A stretch of DNA of 64,000 bases from Mytilisepta virgata (taxonomy: Eukaryota > Mollusca > Bivalvia > Mytilida > Mytilidae). Both the position numbers and the translations under genes were made by a program. Under the pieces are notes generated by a model. It was given only the letters and a program-made list of their open reading frames with translations. It did no database searches and was not told the origin of the DNA. Shown piece after piece: positions 37,326-51,836 of the stretch (position 1 is its first letter; each line of letters opens with the position of its first letter). The stretch lies in contig JAPWFG010000020.1 in assembly GCA_028015205.1 (NCBI GenBank), positions 124,001 through 188,000 on the forward strand, given 5' to 3'.

Positions 37326-38235
37326 AGATGATGTTTTGTCATTTAATAATAATTACTTTAAGGATTACCTACATCTCATCTACACAGTTAATTTGAAATT
37401 AAAGAGACCACAGACACACCAACTTCTGCTTCATATCTAGATTTATAGTTGTATATAGATATAAATGGGCGATTTAAAGTAAAACTGTATGAAAAATGTG
37501 ATGATTTAAATTTTCCGATTATGAACTTTCCCTTTCTTAACAATACAGTAACATTTTAAGATCACCGGTCTTTTAATGGGTTTACATTTCCCAGTTGATT
37601 CTTTTCTGTCATGTATGTGAATTATACGGCGAATTTCTCGACAGAGCGTGTTTACTGTTGCCTGCACTTCTAAGACGGAGTCATGTTCAGTCTCTGTTAA
37701 TTTCATCATTCCAAACGTTTCACGGTCTTCATCACAAGTTAATTGGCCGAGACGAAGTTTCTATCTCGCGTATGAGACTAGATATCTTCAGTTAGATTTC
37801 ACATCCTTCTAGAATTGACACCTCACCAGACTCGATACTTGGCTTTGCTCACTTGCAATGTGACGGGTGTCGTTAACGGAGCAAGGACATGCGTACCCTT
37901 CCGGGGCACCTGATATCACTCCAGGTTTTTAATGGGAGTTCATACTGCTAGTGCTTCAGTTTCTGTGCTGTCTTGTTATAGTATTATTTAGTTTATTATA
38001 CCTTTTTAATTCTTTAAGTTATACATGTGTCCTTGTGGCGTTTGTTTGTTGTTTTCCATTCTCCTGACTTTGTCTTATCCTTGGATTTAGAAGTTGTGGA
38101 CTTTTCCCGATGTTTTGTAGCTTTGGTATTCTTTTGCCGATATTCCACATTGGTATTGAAATACTAGTTGTTGCAAAGATCATACCCTTTGGGATTATGT
38201 TACCAAATTCAACCATTTAAAATCGGGATATATCA
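37326..38235 (+). mobile_element. Decayed RT fragment, tandem copy 2, with 3' tail
   Basis: A second degenerate copy begins near 37310 with YIDDVLSFNNNY and almost repeats the DNA of copy 1 ('ttaaagagaccacagacaca'). It has more stops than copy 1. Past 37800 the noncoding tail contains 'cccttccggggcacctgat', like the tails of the other copies in reverse. The tail ends near 38220. Confidence 0.65.
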
Positions 38236-39535
38236 CTTGTGCAGTGTGGAATCGGTAATGTGTTTCTCACTCCTTCCCTATCTTTACTATTATTTTCTAG
38301 CAGTTGTTACTAGAAGACAACATGATACTTTAAATTTACTGATATAAAAATGTTAAATTTTTATGAAAACTAAGGAGTATCCTTTTTGTCCATACCCCTA
38401 AATGGTTTCGGCTTAACCTTATTTGGTCATTTTGTCATTTACATTTGCACTTCAACGTTTGGATTAAAACGTTTAAGGTCTCGAAAACAACTGATGAGTC
38501 ATGAATTAACTAGTTGCAATCTAATAGTTTTTATCAGTTTTGTTAAACTATTTTAGATATCCATTTTTAAAAATTTCTTTTGCAATTATATTGATAAGGC
38601 TATCATGGTGGTGTCTTTTTTGTTTTGTACTTTATGTTTTTTGTCAGCTGAAGAATTGAGGAACACTGCCTCGGAATATTTAGTTTTTTATGTAAAATAT
38701 TTTTTTAAAGGAGAATATTTTAAACGAACATCGAAAAATGACAGATTTGATTGTTTTTCTTTAGTTTTTGCTGCTTTCATTATGATGTAGGGTATAGACT
38801 ATTGGCTCCTTTTTGAGGACTTAAAATGACTTCTAATAGACGATCAGTAATATGTGCGATGGTTGTTCGTTTTTTCCCTACTGTTTCATAAACAACATAT
38901 AGTATAGAAATAAACTCCACATACATCGTATTTCAATATACAATGTAAAAAAAGAAGAAAAACGGGATGTGGGGTTAGTGTACATGTTATATGAGAAAAT
39001 AATCTTTGTTATATTGAAATAATACCCACACTAAGAATATGTGCGTATCTTTCTTGGCTTGAAACTAATTTTGGCAAAACTAAAATATTTCTGTTTATTT
39101 TACTTTTTTCCTTTGTTGTTTTGTTTTCTTTATTTTCCTCGATTGAATGATATCATGAAAAAATTATAAGGGCACAGAAAAGCAAACGGCAAACCCAGCA
39201 AAAAAGGTTTGTTCTCCAAATCAAATAATAATACTGCAGCTTCGACATCTTAGCGATATGTTTCTATATGCACTTGTTCTTAGAGTAGTTTAGCTCCATA
39301 CATTGTTCGCTGAACCTAATTGACATGTGCTGAAATTAAAGGACAGTAAAAAACTTAATCGTAATGTTATATTTTTGATGTAACTAGAGTTTTTGACTCC
39401 ATGTTAATTGCTCGCTTATGCAAGACAAATATTTTATTAAAGTCTCACCTCAATATTGACATATATTCATACAGTATAAAATCACATTATATCATTTAAA
39501 ACAACAAGAGCCACTCTTAAAAGAGTTATGAGAGA
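38236..39535. other. Intergenic DNA
   Basis: No supported gene. A 61-codon frame at 38605-38790 has no recognisable feature. Confidence 0.4.
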
Positions 39536-39539
39536 CTAT

Positions 39540-40830
39540 AAAATCATTTCTACAAAACACACAACTATTTACCATGTTTACAATTATATAAAATACTTTT
39601 TCTTTTTAATAACACATCATAGCAGATTTTGGCTAAAAAATAACACACACTTTCATCAGTGAATAAAAACCTTAATCTATCATCATCAAGCAGATTCACA
39701 AAATTACACTTAAAAGAGCTAGCATGGCTAAATAAAATAGCACGCAAATCTGCATACACTGGGCAGTTCAGTAGAACATGTTTCTCATCTTCAATAACAT
39801 TATTTTCATTACATTATTCATGAAAACACAATCTATTTTCAACCACAATGCCTTCATAACGACCGGTTTCTGTTCTCAGAGGCGCAACACCGCACCTAAA
39901 TTTTGCATATGCACTTTTATATCTACCAGGCATATTCATATATAAATATTTTTCTCTGCAAAATTCTTGTTTAAATAATCTATATGTTCGTAGTTTATTA
40001 CGTTCATTGAACATTAAGTCAGAGAACCATTTCTCTTTATATTTACAAAAATTATCATTATCTAACTGTTTAATTGTTTTTTTTATCAATAGTAATATCA
40101 GTATTACATAAACACTCCATATTCATTTCTTTAAATTTCACATAGGCTCTATGGTTCCAGTTTTTAGATCTACTATTACAACATTTATTTCCCCATAGGA
40201 AGACCTTTTTATTTACTCTACAATGAGACATTTTAGTAAATCTAGACCATGGTCTAAAAATGCATGTCCACCGAGATATAAAATAGGACATCCAACCCAT
40301 ATCTCCATATAAAGCCAAGTTAGGGGTGTATTTTCCAACACCCATAAAAAATCTCATTGCTTTATTTTTTACAGCATTAATGCAAGAAAACTCCCGGTGA
40401 CCCCAAATTGAGGCACCATATTCAATTACAGACATAAAAAGTGTATCAAAAAGTTTTGTAAATGTATCAAATTGAAAACCTTCATTAGCTTTACATTTAG
40501 CTATTAACAAACCTAATGACCTACTTGCAGATTTACCTACTGCCTTTGCTATACAATTGTAATCTAAAAAATCTGTTAACAGTAAACCTAAGTATAACAA
40601 GGAACAGTTTCCATATCATTATTATTAAATACAAATGTAAAATTTGACTTTGGGGTAGACTGAGTTCAGAAGTGTACAATTTTTGATTTCTCTAGATTTA
40701 CAACTAAATCATTTTTACAGCACCATATATTTAAAGTGTGTAACACGCTTTGAAGGTCTTTCTCATTTTCTGATAAAAATACAAGATCATCTGCATAAAT
40801 TTTTTCATCATCTTAGGGAATAAAACGATT
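39540..40830 (-). pseudogene. Non-LTR retrotransposon (LINE) remnant
   Basis: Minus strand, with several frames in order. Near 40800 is IYADDLVFLSENEKDLQSVL, a YADD-type RT active-site region. The frame 40600-40070 follows, with 'YLGLLLT' and 'SVIEYGASIWG', the usual region C-terminal to the RT. Then comes 40089-39814 ('LRTYRLFKQEF', 'KFRCGVAPLRTETGRY'), then a C-terminal frame to 39565. Frames are interrupted by stops and frameshifts, and the 5' part (endonuclease, RT start) is missing or unrecognisable. It is an inactive LINE in the intergenic region between genes A and B. Confidence 0.75.
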
Positions 40831-42417
40831 AATCTTCTTTACAACTAAACACAAAACTGTTAGAAAATTTAGATATGGATATTTAATTGTTTTTATCCCC
40901 AAAACATACATTGTCAACCATATTAAGAACCATAAATACAGAATGTCATTTGATAGAATTCAAAGTCAGTAATAAAATTTTCAACAGCTTTGAATTTTTG
41001 TACGTTCAAAAGGAGAAATGATGCAAGAAATTTGGATTATCTTTCTTTTTATAATTTTGTTTATGAATCTGGAATATGTCTGCTTGGACTAGGCTTTTTA
41101 CTTGACGCTTTTCATTAAGCCAAGGATAAACTTCATTAAATTAAAACACAAAATAGGAGTTGAAGCTATATGTTTAGCATTGATTAGCAGTTGACCATTG
41201 AAAGATACTTATCTTTAAAAAGTATGTTACAAATTTTAACAAGATATATTGAGCCCATCTAAGTCGACACGTTTTTTAATTTACCCGAAAATTGCTAATT
41301 TTGTGATTTTTCGTGCATATTTGATTTTTTTATGGACAAGGCGACTTAACTCCAGAAGAACATCTGACTTTCATCAGGTAACAGTAGATGAGCCTAAGGA
41401 AATGTCACTAGATAAGTCTAGTGAGTCTTGTACCAGTCTTTTTAGCAACTTTAATACTCTGATCACAGATACAAAGAACTTGGCAATATTTTATAGCCAT
41501 TCTTCCCCATTTTAGTAACGATGAGTAATGTTGTTTTAGAATAATTATGAATATTTAAACTGGAAACAATAAGAAAAATGTTTTCATATACTTATTAATA
41601 AAGATTCATGTTTTTAAGTAGAAAGGCTACTTGGACGATTATCTGAGTATTTATTGTCCTTCTGAACAATATAATTTCTACAATTTTCCTAACATAGAGC
41701 ACCAGCACTAGCACTAGTATACACTTTTAAAATAAAAAACACCAAAAAGAAACATCGTTCATTGCTGCTTTGCAACCAAACACTATACATGTAATACCAG
41801 AAACTGATAAACCAAAACCATTAATATCCTTTAAAAATGTACGCGTCGTTCCATTATGTCCAGTAGTTTTAACAATGATACCTGAACTGATAAAAATATT
41901 AAAACACGTAAGATCTGCCAATCATTAAATTAAAGATTATAGATTAAAAATATTAGACAGAAATTGCATAATTATATATAAATTCTTAATCAACCAAAAA
42001 ACAAAAACAAAAAAAACACAAAAGAACAGTAGATGGATATTGTATGTGTATAACTATCTATAAAGTTATCACCATTAATGCAGTCAAACTAGTTGGCACA
42101 TAATCCAACCTCTCGTAGCTTACTGAATGCTTATTTTATCAGTAACGTCACATTTTAAAATTATCTATTTACTTTTTTGGCTATTACTCAAACGATTTAT
42201 ACCTTTTTTCTCAAGTCTGTTATTAATTTTATTAAAATGGAGTTATCCGTAGACTACTTGTTGAATCCTTCTAGACACATAATCCGACGGACCTGTAATA
42301 CAACGATCTAGTAAAATGTCAACTTTAACATATTTTAACATTGTAAAATAAACGATGATATCAAACACGGCCACATCAAATCTATATATATTTAAATAAT
42401 TAATTGTGGTAAAAAAA
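40831..42417. other. Intergenic DNA downstream of gene B
   Basis: No supported gene. The 88-codon frame at 41249-41515 is noted among the rejected items. A minus-strand AATAAA (TTTATT at 42228-42233) lies about 185 bp past the gene B stop and is a candidate polyadenylation signal. Confidence 0.4.
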
Positions 42418-45400
42418 TCAAGTTGTATCTAGAAAATATTGTACAAGATCATGTTCTTCTGATAACGTACGTGATGAAGTTACATATGGTTCTAAACTTG
42501 AAGGAGTTAATGTCTTTTTCATATCTAATTTATTATAATGATCTTGTAGCGAAGTTGAGAAAATTGTATTACTAAATAATAGGTCAACGTCTTTACTACT
42601 ATCTATATTTCTGTCCATTTGTCTATCGACATTATCTATTACAGCCTTAGTTGATAAAGATATTGACGAATTATCATCTATTGTGGCAGAACGAGATATT
42701 ATGTTTAGGCTTTTTGTAGCAGATTTAGAGTATGATCTATCAGTAGACGGAACTGTCAGTTTAGTGTCCACTAAAGTTAAGTTCATCGATAAGGATTCTG
42801 TATTACGTGGAATGTTCAGTGTTGATGATTTATTGTTAGAAGAAGAACTACCTTCTAACACAATGGATGATTCTGTTAAAGATGAAGGAAAACGGATGCT
42901 CGTTTGTTCCACGTTTACTGTTCCTATATAGTTTATATCTACAAGCGTGCTTACAGGGGGGAAATATGATGCTCCCGTAGATGCAAGTAATTCAGAAATT
43001 GATGACAGAAGCACACTATCTACTGATGCGCCCATTAAGACGTTTATCAATGGTAATCTTGTAGATGTATTAGTGGATACTGTGGATATAAATGAACTAG
43101 AAAAATCTTGTTTCAAAACTTTCACCGGATGACTTGAAGGTATAATTACAGGAGTAACATTAAAGCTTAAATTACGAGCGGCTATTGTGTTCGTTTTTGT
43201 GATCATACCAGATGAAAATGTCTCAAATGAATGAACCAAGCCTGTTGTCGAGATTGAGAGTGGAAGGTCATTAGGGTCATATGACATATATAATAATGTT
43301 GCATTTTTGTGTTCCACAATAGATGGATTTGATGATGGTATTGCCTGGTACGTTTCAGAGTTATTATTCAAATCCGTGTTATTCTTGTGCGGTCCTTTAT
43401 CAAAATCGGTTGCATTCACATGTTGTACTTCAGAATAATAAGAACTTTTACTTTCTCCATAACTTTTTGAAATATTAAGAATTGCGGGAATAGATGCAGG
43501 CAAAGTAGTTTTGAATGAATCGGAAGCCCATTCATCCGACAAATAGCCTGATATATCCGATGTACTTCCGATCCTTTCTGTTGCTAATATTGATGACGAA
43601 ATGTAATAAAGAGGCTCAGTAACGCTCGATTTGTTTTTCATTAAACTTTTATCAGTTTTTGTTGGTATAACTGATATTTCTGGTAACGTGGTTATTACGT
43701 TGGGTTTGACTATTGATATTACTGGTAACGTGGTTATTACGTTGGGTTTGACTGTTGATATTACTGGTAACGTGGTTATTACCTTGGGTTTGACTGTTGA
43801 TATTACTGGTAACGTGGTTATTATGTTGGATTTGATTGTTGATATTACTGGTAACGTGGTTATTACATCGGCTTTGATCGATCTGGATGAATATATCGCG
43901 GTTGTTGGATCATTAATGGCAGTATCTTGGTAATTTTTCTCTCTATTGTTCGTTGTAATTGTGTTATATTTGACTTCTGATAAAACTAAACTTGACATAA
44001 TAGACGTGGAAGAACTACTTTTTAATTCATCTAAAGATTGCAGCGTTGATGTTTGATACGTGTATAAGTGAGTTTTCTTTGCATCGGCTGTACTCATATA
44101 CTCTTCTGATGTCATATTTGTTGCATTTTTGAACACAGATTCGTGTGGTAATTCTGTTTTAAAAAAATATAAAACTGACCTGTCCACCGTATTCGATACG
44201 AAAGATGTATCTAGATTTGATCTGTCTACCATATTCCATGATGAAGATGTAAACAGATAAGACCTGTCGGCTGATCTTTCCAACATATTTGATGTGGAAG
44301 ATGTATACAGATTTAAACTGTTAAGTATACTCAATGTAGAAGATATATACATAAGATCATCAGTCGAAGTATTTAATTGTGATGAGGTCGTATATATTTC
44401 AGAGTTGTAAGAAGGTGTAAACCTGTGGTCCATTCTCTCTAAAGATAAAGTGATTTCAGGAATAGTGACAGAAGAGTTTATTTGTTTTAAATCTGTTATA
44501 AGACTTACTTTTTGTAATGATATGTTACCAATCGGTTCGAAGATCAGTGACTCTGTAGATAATACTTGCTTTAGAATGTTAGATTTTATGACCCAGTCGG
44601 TTGTTTCATCCGAAGAATTAAAAATGGATGTACTATTTACGGAAACTTTATGTGTTAGTGATTCTTGTATCTCAGTTGACTGCATAAATATATCTTTTTG
44701 CGCTTCAGTTGAAAGAATGCCGGTCTTTACGTAGATTGGAGTTGTGGAATCCGATGTATATATATTATCTTTGATCGGCATTTTGCTGGATGTTATATAT
44801 TGTTGTGAAATTATATCTGTGGGTTCGTGTATCATATATGATTCAGATGTAGTTATAATAGAGAATTCTGAATTCAAAGGAAATACTTCTTTTGGTTTGA
44901 AAGATTCTGTTGATAACTTTAGTAATGAATCATTTGAAAAACTAGTCACACTATCTTGTACCATTGAGGTAATCAACGGTGTTATTGAGAAACTTGCATT
45001 GACATGTAATTGCTGATCAGGTGACAGAGGTTTAGTTATATTAGAATCTATTGACATTGACTGAGATGAAGGGTCAATAGTCAAAGTTTTCTTTACATCA
45101 AATGATTTAATATGTAATGATTCTTTCGACGATATATCAGTTGTCAACGAAACCAGTTTGTGCTCACTTGCTATAATTCTATCAATTTCGTCTACCAAAC
45201 TCGACGAAGTGTTCTCGGGAGCAGCAATATCAAATTCTTTCGACAATGAATATGTTGTTGGAACTGTTGTTTGAAAAGACAGTACTTTTCTGGACACGGT
45301 GTGCAACAATGTTTCATCGGGTATGCTAGCTTTTATTTCTGTCGGTAAAGAAGCTAGTTGATGTCTTAAAATGGAAGAGCTATCAGTTGTTTGTGGCAAC

Positions 45401-47977
45401 AAAGATGACATATTAAAATCATGAAATAGTGTATTCTGTACCGTTGTGCTATGGTATGATGATGAACTGTTCCTTGTTGTCTGGGTGTACGCACCGACGT
45501 CTTCTGGTAAAGAATGCAAGAATGTGTCAAGACTAGTTTTCGTATCTGTGGTTCTGAACTCCGACGACTGGTTGATGAGAATGGTCTTGATGACAGTTGG
45601 CATGGAAAGCAATGACGGGGTAAGATTAAGTGTGGGACTATTTCCTTGCAACAAATATGGTAATAAAAACTGTGACGACGATTCATTCAAACTAGAAGTA
45701 AAGTAATCCGCATGTAAAGACTGTGTGGATTTTTGTGCAAGAATTTCTGGTTCAGAAGGGGACTGTTGTAAAATAGTGGCGCTATCAATTATCGACGAGA
45801 ACAAGTCATTAGATGTCGCAGTCTGAATAGTTGTGATGACATATGATGATGAACTAACCTTTGTTAACTTGATGTCTACCGATAAAGACCTCAAAGACGC
45901 CGGTGAAGACACCATAGATGCTTCAAGATTTGTCTTCATTTCTCTAGTTATTGATTCTGGTGGCTGTTCAAAAAATGTTTTCAATTCAGTATAATTGGAA
46001 AATAAAGAAGATGTAGCGGTAGATGTGTCGTCTTGCAACAAATCATTGGATGAGGAGTCTACGAAAGGACCATTGATAGAAGAAGCAACGAAATCTTTGG
46101 ATGAAGAATGTGTAGAGTGCTCTATCAAACTATTTGTATCAGTCATTGTGATGTAAGAATCAAATGCTTGAGAGATGTCTTTATACTTCATTGACAGATT
46201 GAATAACGAATCAGGTGTCTGAGTAATTGATGAAGACAAATTCAAATACGCACTACCAGCAGTAGACACGTTCAATACTTGTGACGACGGTTTGAATTCC
46301 TGTGAAATGGGAAATTGTGACGAAGCAGTTCTAAAGACCGCTGTGGTTTGTACAGGAAAATGTGATAAAAGTTCTATCAAAGAAGTAAATTCAAGTTTAT
46401 GTACACCAGGCTGAGAAATCATTGTTATGTCTACGCTGTATGCTGACTCTTCATTTCCTTTAAAAAGCGATTTACTAGATGTGGTTGTATTGTCTCCAAA
46501 ATTTAAATCAACATCCCGGCTACTGCTCGTTGTCATATATAAATAGTGGTTAGCGGACGAATATGGCATCACAACATTTATTGATGATTGAACAGTAACA
46601 AGGTCGTCATTTCCTGCTGATGGAGAATATTTGTCTGGAATAATTGCTGATGCAACGGAAGTACCAGTGATAAATTCTGCATTGGATATTGATTGTGTTT
46701 CAGATATTGAATTCTGATTAGAATTTTCTGTATCCACAAACAACATTGATGACGCAAAACTTGTCTCTGCTTTGGAAGAACTTACTGTTAAACTGTCGGA
46801 TAAACTTTCTCCAGGTTGTTTTAATGGTGAAATAGAGTAATTTTGCATCATAACTAAAGATGTGGAATATACCCCGTCACTACTGTCCTTACGAGTAGTG
46901 GATTGTAATGTACTAAGTAACGAAGTTACCATACCGGGTGTAGACGAATAATCCAATATTTCATCCACCTTAGATGTCAATAAGATTGGTGCAGATGAAG
47001 TCAAAAATTCCTTTTCAGATAAAAATTCGAATTCATAATGTGATCCGTGTTTTGGTTTTGAGTTATATTCCCCCATAACAGCATCATCCAGAGTTGTTGA
47101 CACCAACACTGTGCTGCTATTAATCAGTTCATTTCCTGTTTTCACAGGTGAAGAAAATGTGTTTAAAATTGATGATTTTAGACTGAGGTCCAATGTTGGA
47201 CTATCTTTTAGACTGTCTGAACTTGATACAATATCTAAGAGGCTTCCTCTCACTGATGCAACCACTGGTGTACCCAAACTTTCATACGTTTTAATATCCG
47301 ATTGTTGTGGTATTGTTTGTGTATGTTGTGTTTCTATATATTGATCCAAAGTACTTGTCTGTATTAAACTGGCACTTACATCTTCAGAGGTAAATCGTAA
47401 TTTTGACGATTCGAGCGGTATACTGATTTTACCTCCTGATAACTCTGATAACTCTAAAGGTTCAGATTGATCAATTCGTAAATCAGTAACCTTAAAATGT
47501 ACTCTTGTACGCGTAATTTCGCCAACCGTTGACAAAATCGTATCAGCTGGTGTTTGTTTTTCAGTAAAAGCTTCTATTTTATGTATTTTCGTATCTTTAC
47601 TAAATCTTAAACTGGATGATTCTAACGGAACGCTAGTCTTCCCTTTAGATAATATTGAAGTTTCGGACTGATCAATTATTAAATCGGCAATGTTTGAATG
47701 AATTGATGTATAACTAGTTTCGCCTACTGTTGACAAACTCCCATAATTTGTTATGTAGGTTTCACTTGAAGTTTCTATTTCGTGCATTTCCTTTGATTTA
47801 CCAATCTCTACAAAATCACGTACTTTAGATTCATCTATACGCAAGGTTTCCCATCGCCCTTTTTTAGCTATCATATTTTGAAAATGATATTTGAGCTGCT
47901 CTAGTAACTTCTTATCAACTGGTTTGTCAGAAAAAAGATTCGCGCCGAGTCGGAATCTCACAATAATACTGCCAGGG
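42418..47977 (-). CDS. Gene B exon 6: SEA C-terminal half and Ser/Thr-rich mucin domain
   Basis: The acceptor is 'ttttgtattttag', so the open frame upstream to 48033 is intronic. The exon opens with the split S, then PGSIIVRFRLGANLF and a helix-rich end (DKKLLEQLKYHFQNMIAKKG), completing the SEA. The rest is Ser/Thr-rich with Pro, and has fewer N-x-S/T sites than gene A. An early pair of ~70-residue repeats (47389-47765) shares 'LSTVGE', 'DLxIDQSE' and 'PLESSxLRF'. A 14-residue VNTR lies at 43658-43878. The protein ends VQYFLDTT. No cysteine was seen. Confidence 0.88.
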
Positions 47978-50900
47978 CTAAAATACAAAAATGTAAATAG
48001 TTTTAGAGCTACAATGTATATATTTTCTAGCATACAAATGTACTGTTAGGAAATTGCAAAACATGTTGTAACTTCAATTCATCGGAGAAAAGCTGATGCC
48101 AGTAATTACGTTGATTGGCAGTTGAAATAGGAAATAGTTTTATACTGAACTTCAATGTTTTTTGTTTCATATTTAAATAAACAATTTTAACAGACAGAGT
48201 AAGTTTAATTATTTCTTGTAAATGCTCATTGTCATTTAATACCGGATTTTTTCCTAATCAGTTCCGACTACTCTTCAAATGAGAATTTTTGGAGTTACGG
48301 TTATCTCGTTTAGCCATTACTGTCATCCTTAAAGCTCGAATTTACATTACAAGTATACGTTTCTGTTTCATAAGGTGTACAGTAAAGTCAAGTAATACCA
48401 AAGGGATATTCGAAGCAGGGAAAAATCGAAACAACTGACAAACTCCGGAGAACAACGAAGACAAGACCAAAACAATACAAGCATTACAATTAAAAACTAA
48501 AAACATATGAACAACATGGACCCCAACAAGATCTTTTCATCGTAACCGAAATATTATTGCCAACGACTTTCATTTGATTACGAGAAAAATAGCGATCATC
48601 CTGAAACAGCTTTCACGTTCTCAGCCATATTGGGATATCACTAACTGGTATCAGCATTCCCCAAGTGCGATTTGGTGTACCGTGCATTTTAAAAAAAAAT
48701 CGTATTGTATGCAACTAATGAGGCATAATATATCATCAGAGCATTTAGATTGATATCATTAAATGTTGAATTTTGCTCGAGGATATTTCCCGCTCAGTTA
48801 CTAGGTTTTTCGTAATCATATGATAATTTTTAATCATATCTTTTCTCTTTAACATGCTGAATGTATGTTTCCGCTTTCCACATTTTGGAACTGAGCACCA
48901 ATGAATAGTTGTCTGTCAACATATCCAAAGGATCAACAAGTGAGTATGGACATTCAAGACGAGAAACAGCATAATGAGCACTATTTACCTACTGTTTGTA
49001 TTACTCAAGTATGACATGGACCTGTTCGAGATGTATAAGGTTTCAACTTATCATGCATATCCAGCTATTTCGGTCATCAAGTGACTTTTGGTAGTACATG
49101 GGTGTCATATAATGGCTGTCGATTTATCAATACAAATCAATGGGACTTGTTAATTCAATGCCCATATCTTATTTGTTATCATGTGTTTGACACCATCCGA
49201 CCCCTCATTGTATAGCTTACCACTTGGTCGTTTTCGATATGTACTTTAAATCAGTCCAGGGCATACAATTTTTGCTTCCAATTGAATTTGAATTTTTCGT
49301 GTTTAACGCCTAATAAATACATATAACATACGTGAATTTTGCATAAGGACTCATTTTCAAAAAATAATTTCGATGATTTCCTCTTGATATTTAATACCAT
49401 TCAACCCCACAAAATAAAGTTAATTATGATAGAATATCATCAAGAAGACAAATTCATTTCGGATCCCATTTTTCTTGCTTCCAATTAAGGTTGAAATGTG
49501 TTATTTTTAAAAAAAAAACTAAATATGTTGCAGCTCATGTGACAATAGATAACAAGAGAATATAAAACCTGCTCTGGGTTTCAAAGATTCAACACCTTTT
49601 TATTTTATTTTTTACATACTCCTGATCAAGACCATATTGGTCGAAACGTTGAGTATTTTTAACTTTGTAGTTTGTTGGGTTTTTTTTACGATTTTATATT
49701 TGGTTTTGTTCGACTTGTGTATCATACATTTTAGTCGTTTTACGCCCCTTTTGACATCTCATCATTTCCATTTATTTCTCTTGTTATCTGTTATTTTTTA
49801 CGATTGTTGTGAAATTATTCAAGATGGCGCCCATCCCAATCAGCTTCTACCTTGTCATAACAAAGTAAATATCGTTCATATGAGTAAATAGAATTAATTA
49901 TATAATATGTCAAATGTTTACAATATATAAATACCAAAAAAGATAAATTGTTAATTTAAAATAAATTAAAATGTTACTTATCTGACATTGAAATTATATT
50001 TCATCCCTGCATTCTTTGTGAACCCCCCCCCCCCCCATCCCCCCTTTACACACACACACCTTTATTAAAATGCTGCATTAATTATATGTAGCGTTAAAAA
50101 TGAAATGACGGTGTTTTTGGTCAGCAAACGGTTAACCTGTATACATACAATCTACTCGTGTACCTTTATTAAGGGTTGGTACAATAAACACCCGGACAGT
50201 GAAGGTACAATATACATGTCAAATCGTTAATTAGTTATAATTATCTGAAACACAAGGCATGTTAATTGCGGAGAACAAATTTCTTTACTTGTAAACTTAC
50301 TTCAGATAAAACTCAAATAAATTTTACCAAAAGAATCGCTTTTTTGTGGTTTAAAAAAATGAAGAAAAAGAATATTGCACCGTAACCCTTTATCACGTGT
50401 AATTATGTACATTTGCCAGTTTGTATAAATTGGTGATAAATTTCATATTATTAATTATTATCACAATTTCACATATTGGAATTATAATCCATGTGAAATG
50501 TTACCACATATTTCAAATGAAAGATTTTTAAAGTAAAGACGAAGAGTACGTGCTATAATCAACACAGAGTTATCGAATTATGATAAATGCCTGGCATGAA
50601 AGGGACCAGTTCACAATAATTGAGTAACCAGTTGATAAGTCTAAAAAGAGTTACCTAACTTAATTATGACCGAAATAGTTGCATATGGATAAAATAGCGT
50701 TGATATACAATTTTGATTAGTACTTACAGTTTAACGCATTGAATTTTAAGGTATCAAATTAATTGAAATATTTAACACAGCAGATAACAAGATTAATACA
50801 CGTAGCCATATGTCCCTCGCCGCTGAACAATCAGTTTGCATAAGACGTCCCATAACTCCTATAAAATTTGTTGAATTGAAATGGCGGTAGAGTATGTACA

Positions 50901-51765
50901 TTTACACTTAATAAAAATGCATCGTACCAAATATGGAGGCTATCCACCAAGCGGTTTCAGAGGAGATACGTCCACAATGTCTTCTATTGTTCAGAAATGT
51001 TCAAAATAGTCTTAGTCCAATAATTCCTATAAAAGTTGTTGAATCAAACTGGCGGTAAAGTATGCACATGTACACTTCATAACAATAAATCCTAACAAAT
51101 ATGGAACTAAACCGTCAAGCGGTTTCAGAGGATATGCGTCCACAATGTGTTACGGTCTTACGGACAGATACCATTACCATGTCCCTCAGTCGCTTCGCGT
51201 TGGGGGACAATTAGCTAGTGACGCCCATTAGTACACGCATACGCGATGTCATGTATATGGTAGCAATAAATATTCTATTTTAATCGCTCTTCAGTGCATC
51301 TGATAAAAATGGGGTAATGTGATAAATGATATAACGAGTAAATATCTGAATGTACATACACATACACAATTTTTACCTAAGAGAACTCAAAAGTGCTGAC
51401 AGTGTTGAATAAAGAACACACAAAACCAATCGGAACAAAAAAAGCTAACGAAAAAATTATTGTATAGATCAAATAAATTTCAAAAATGGGTATTGCCTTT
51501 ATATTCGTTGTTTTCGTGAAATAACAATCAATTTATATATACGCAAGGATAATACCTATACTTACCTGAATCCAATAACTTCACAGTCGTCATAGTTTTG
51601 TTGGATAGGTGACGAAGATGAAGTAAACATGTCTTTCATCTGAAGAAAAGTTTCAAAATAGCAACATAATTACAAAACATATTAATAATAGATCTTCAGA
51701 TGATTCAATTGCTCTTATTTTCTGTCACTTTTGTTTTTTTTTTCATTAGGAAAACATAAATATTC

Positions 51766-51836
<71 letters not shown>

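Noticed and set aside
41249..41515. 88-codon frame ending LAIFYSHSSPF
   Set aside because: Parts read like coding sequence, but I recognised no family and no splice structure. It could be retroelement debris.
42683..47344. Plus-strand open frames inside gene B exon 6
   Set aside because: These are antisense shadows of the Ser/Thr-rich exon, with no independent signals.
47978..48033. In-frame upstream extension of gene B exon 6 (MLENIYIVALKLF) as a signal peptide start
   Set aside because: It looks like a signal sequence. However, a good acceptor ends at 47978 and exon 5 joins in phase to complete the SEA, so the hydrophobic stretch is the intron's pyrimidine tract.
49637..49891. 84-codon frame MVETLSIFNF...
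   Set aside because: It starts inside the hammerhead-like motif and is a hydrophobic low-complexity translation of T-rich DNA. Not a gene.
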